Positions 63,729-64,000 of a stretch of DNA of 64,000 bases are shown here, one piece after another; within the stretch, counting starts at the first letter, position 1; every line of letters begins with the position of its first letter. A model generated the notes under the pieces. The model was given only the letters and a program-made list of their open reading frames with translations, had not been told where the DNA came from and did not search any database. Source of the stretch: Ascaris suum (lineage: Eukaryota > Nematoda > Chromadorea > Rhabditida > Ascarididae); the NCBI GenBank assembly GCA_013433145.1, contig CM024183.1, positions 1,935,001-1,999,000 of the forward strand, in the 5' to 3' direction. Made by a program: the position numbers and the translations under genes.

Positions 63729-64000
63729 CTGCATAATGATATGACGACGAAAAAACATCAGAAAAAAATGCACATACGCATAGATCAATATAGCCATTAA
63801 CATCCCAATCCCAAGAAATCAATCGGTTAGCGCAATGGGAAGCATACCTTCAACTGGTTAAAACAGTTGCACTGGTTTTTCCAGAAATTGCTTTATTGAT
63901 TTCTACTTGAAAAAATCTTTTTCCTGCAAAATAGGCCCATTCCATTATAAACAATCTCTCATTAATTTGGCGATTGAAATGCATATCTAGGTATATTCAC

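Noticed and set aside
63849..63930. Further minus-strand exon ending AGTTGAAG before GTATGC
   Set aside because: A good donor, but the phase needed by the next exon contains a TAA close to the border.

Overview
This is eukaryotic DNA from a nematode. The window is AT-rich. Genes are split into short exons by introns of up to about 4.7 kb, with T-rich acceptors ending in CAG, TAG or AAG and GTAAGT- or GTGAGT-like donors. Proteins and splice style fit a nematode, possibly a spirurine parasite (filarial-like); species is inference only. No rRNA, tRNA, CRISPR array or autonomous transposon was recognised. All gene models are hand-spliced from the sequence, checking that reading frame and intron phase carry across each junction.

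Region by region: (1) 1-4641 holds no exon I can assign, apart from a possible minus-strand open frame at 3823-4170. (2) 4642-42407 (+) is one very large secreted-type gene. It has seven apple/PAN-type cysteine-rich domains separated by very long low-complexity segments: Lys/Glu/Thr-rich exons, one carrying about 15 copies of a 25-residue repeat, and a 2862-nt Ser/Thr/Glu mucin-like exon. The assembled part is about 2,765 residues and its first exon is missing. Almost every exon or domain cassette begins and ends in phase 1, and one cassette (119+142+60 nt) is plainly duplicated. (3) 42408-44630 is intergenic, with a long AT microsatellite. (4) 44631-61370 (+) is a 20-exon orthologue of the ciliary-tip and centriole protein CEP104 (FAP256): N-terminal beta-sandwich domain, linker, TOG domain and C-terminal zinc-finger array. 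(5) 63066-63728 (-) is the last two exons of an unrecognised gene that enters from the right and converges on CEP104.

The two large genes share strand but show no functional link: the first looks like an extracellular matrix, cuticle or mucin-type product, the second a sensory-cilium protein. Several single-base frame breaks in otherwise consistent exons (near 14890, 20838, 50377-50380 and 53524) look like assembly or sequencing indels, but real lesions cannot be excluded.

The most notable items are the giant apple-domain protein with its repeat array and duplicated cassette, a nematode CEP104 lacking the C-terminal tail that carries the EB-binding SxIP motif in the vertebrate protein, a cluster of heat-shock-element-like TTCnnGAA palindromes in a CEP104 intron, and a perfect DR1 nuclear-receptor site in an intron of the apple gene.
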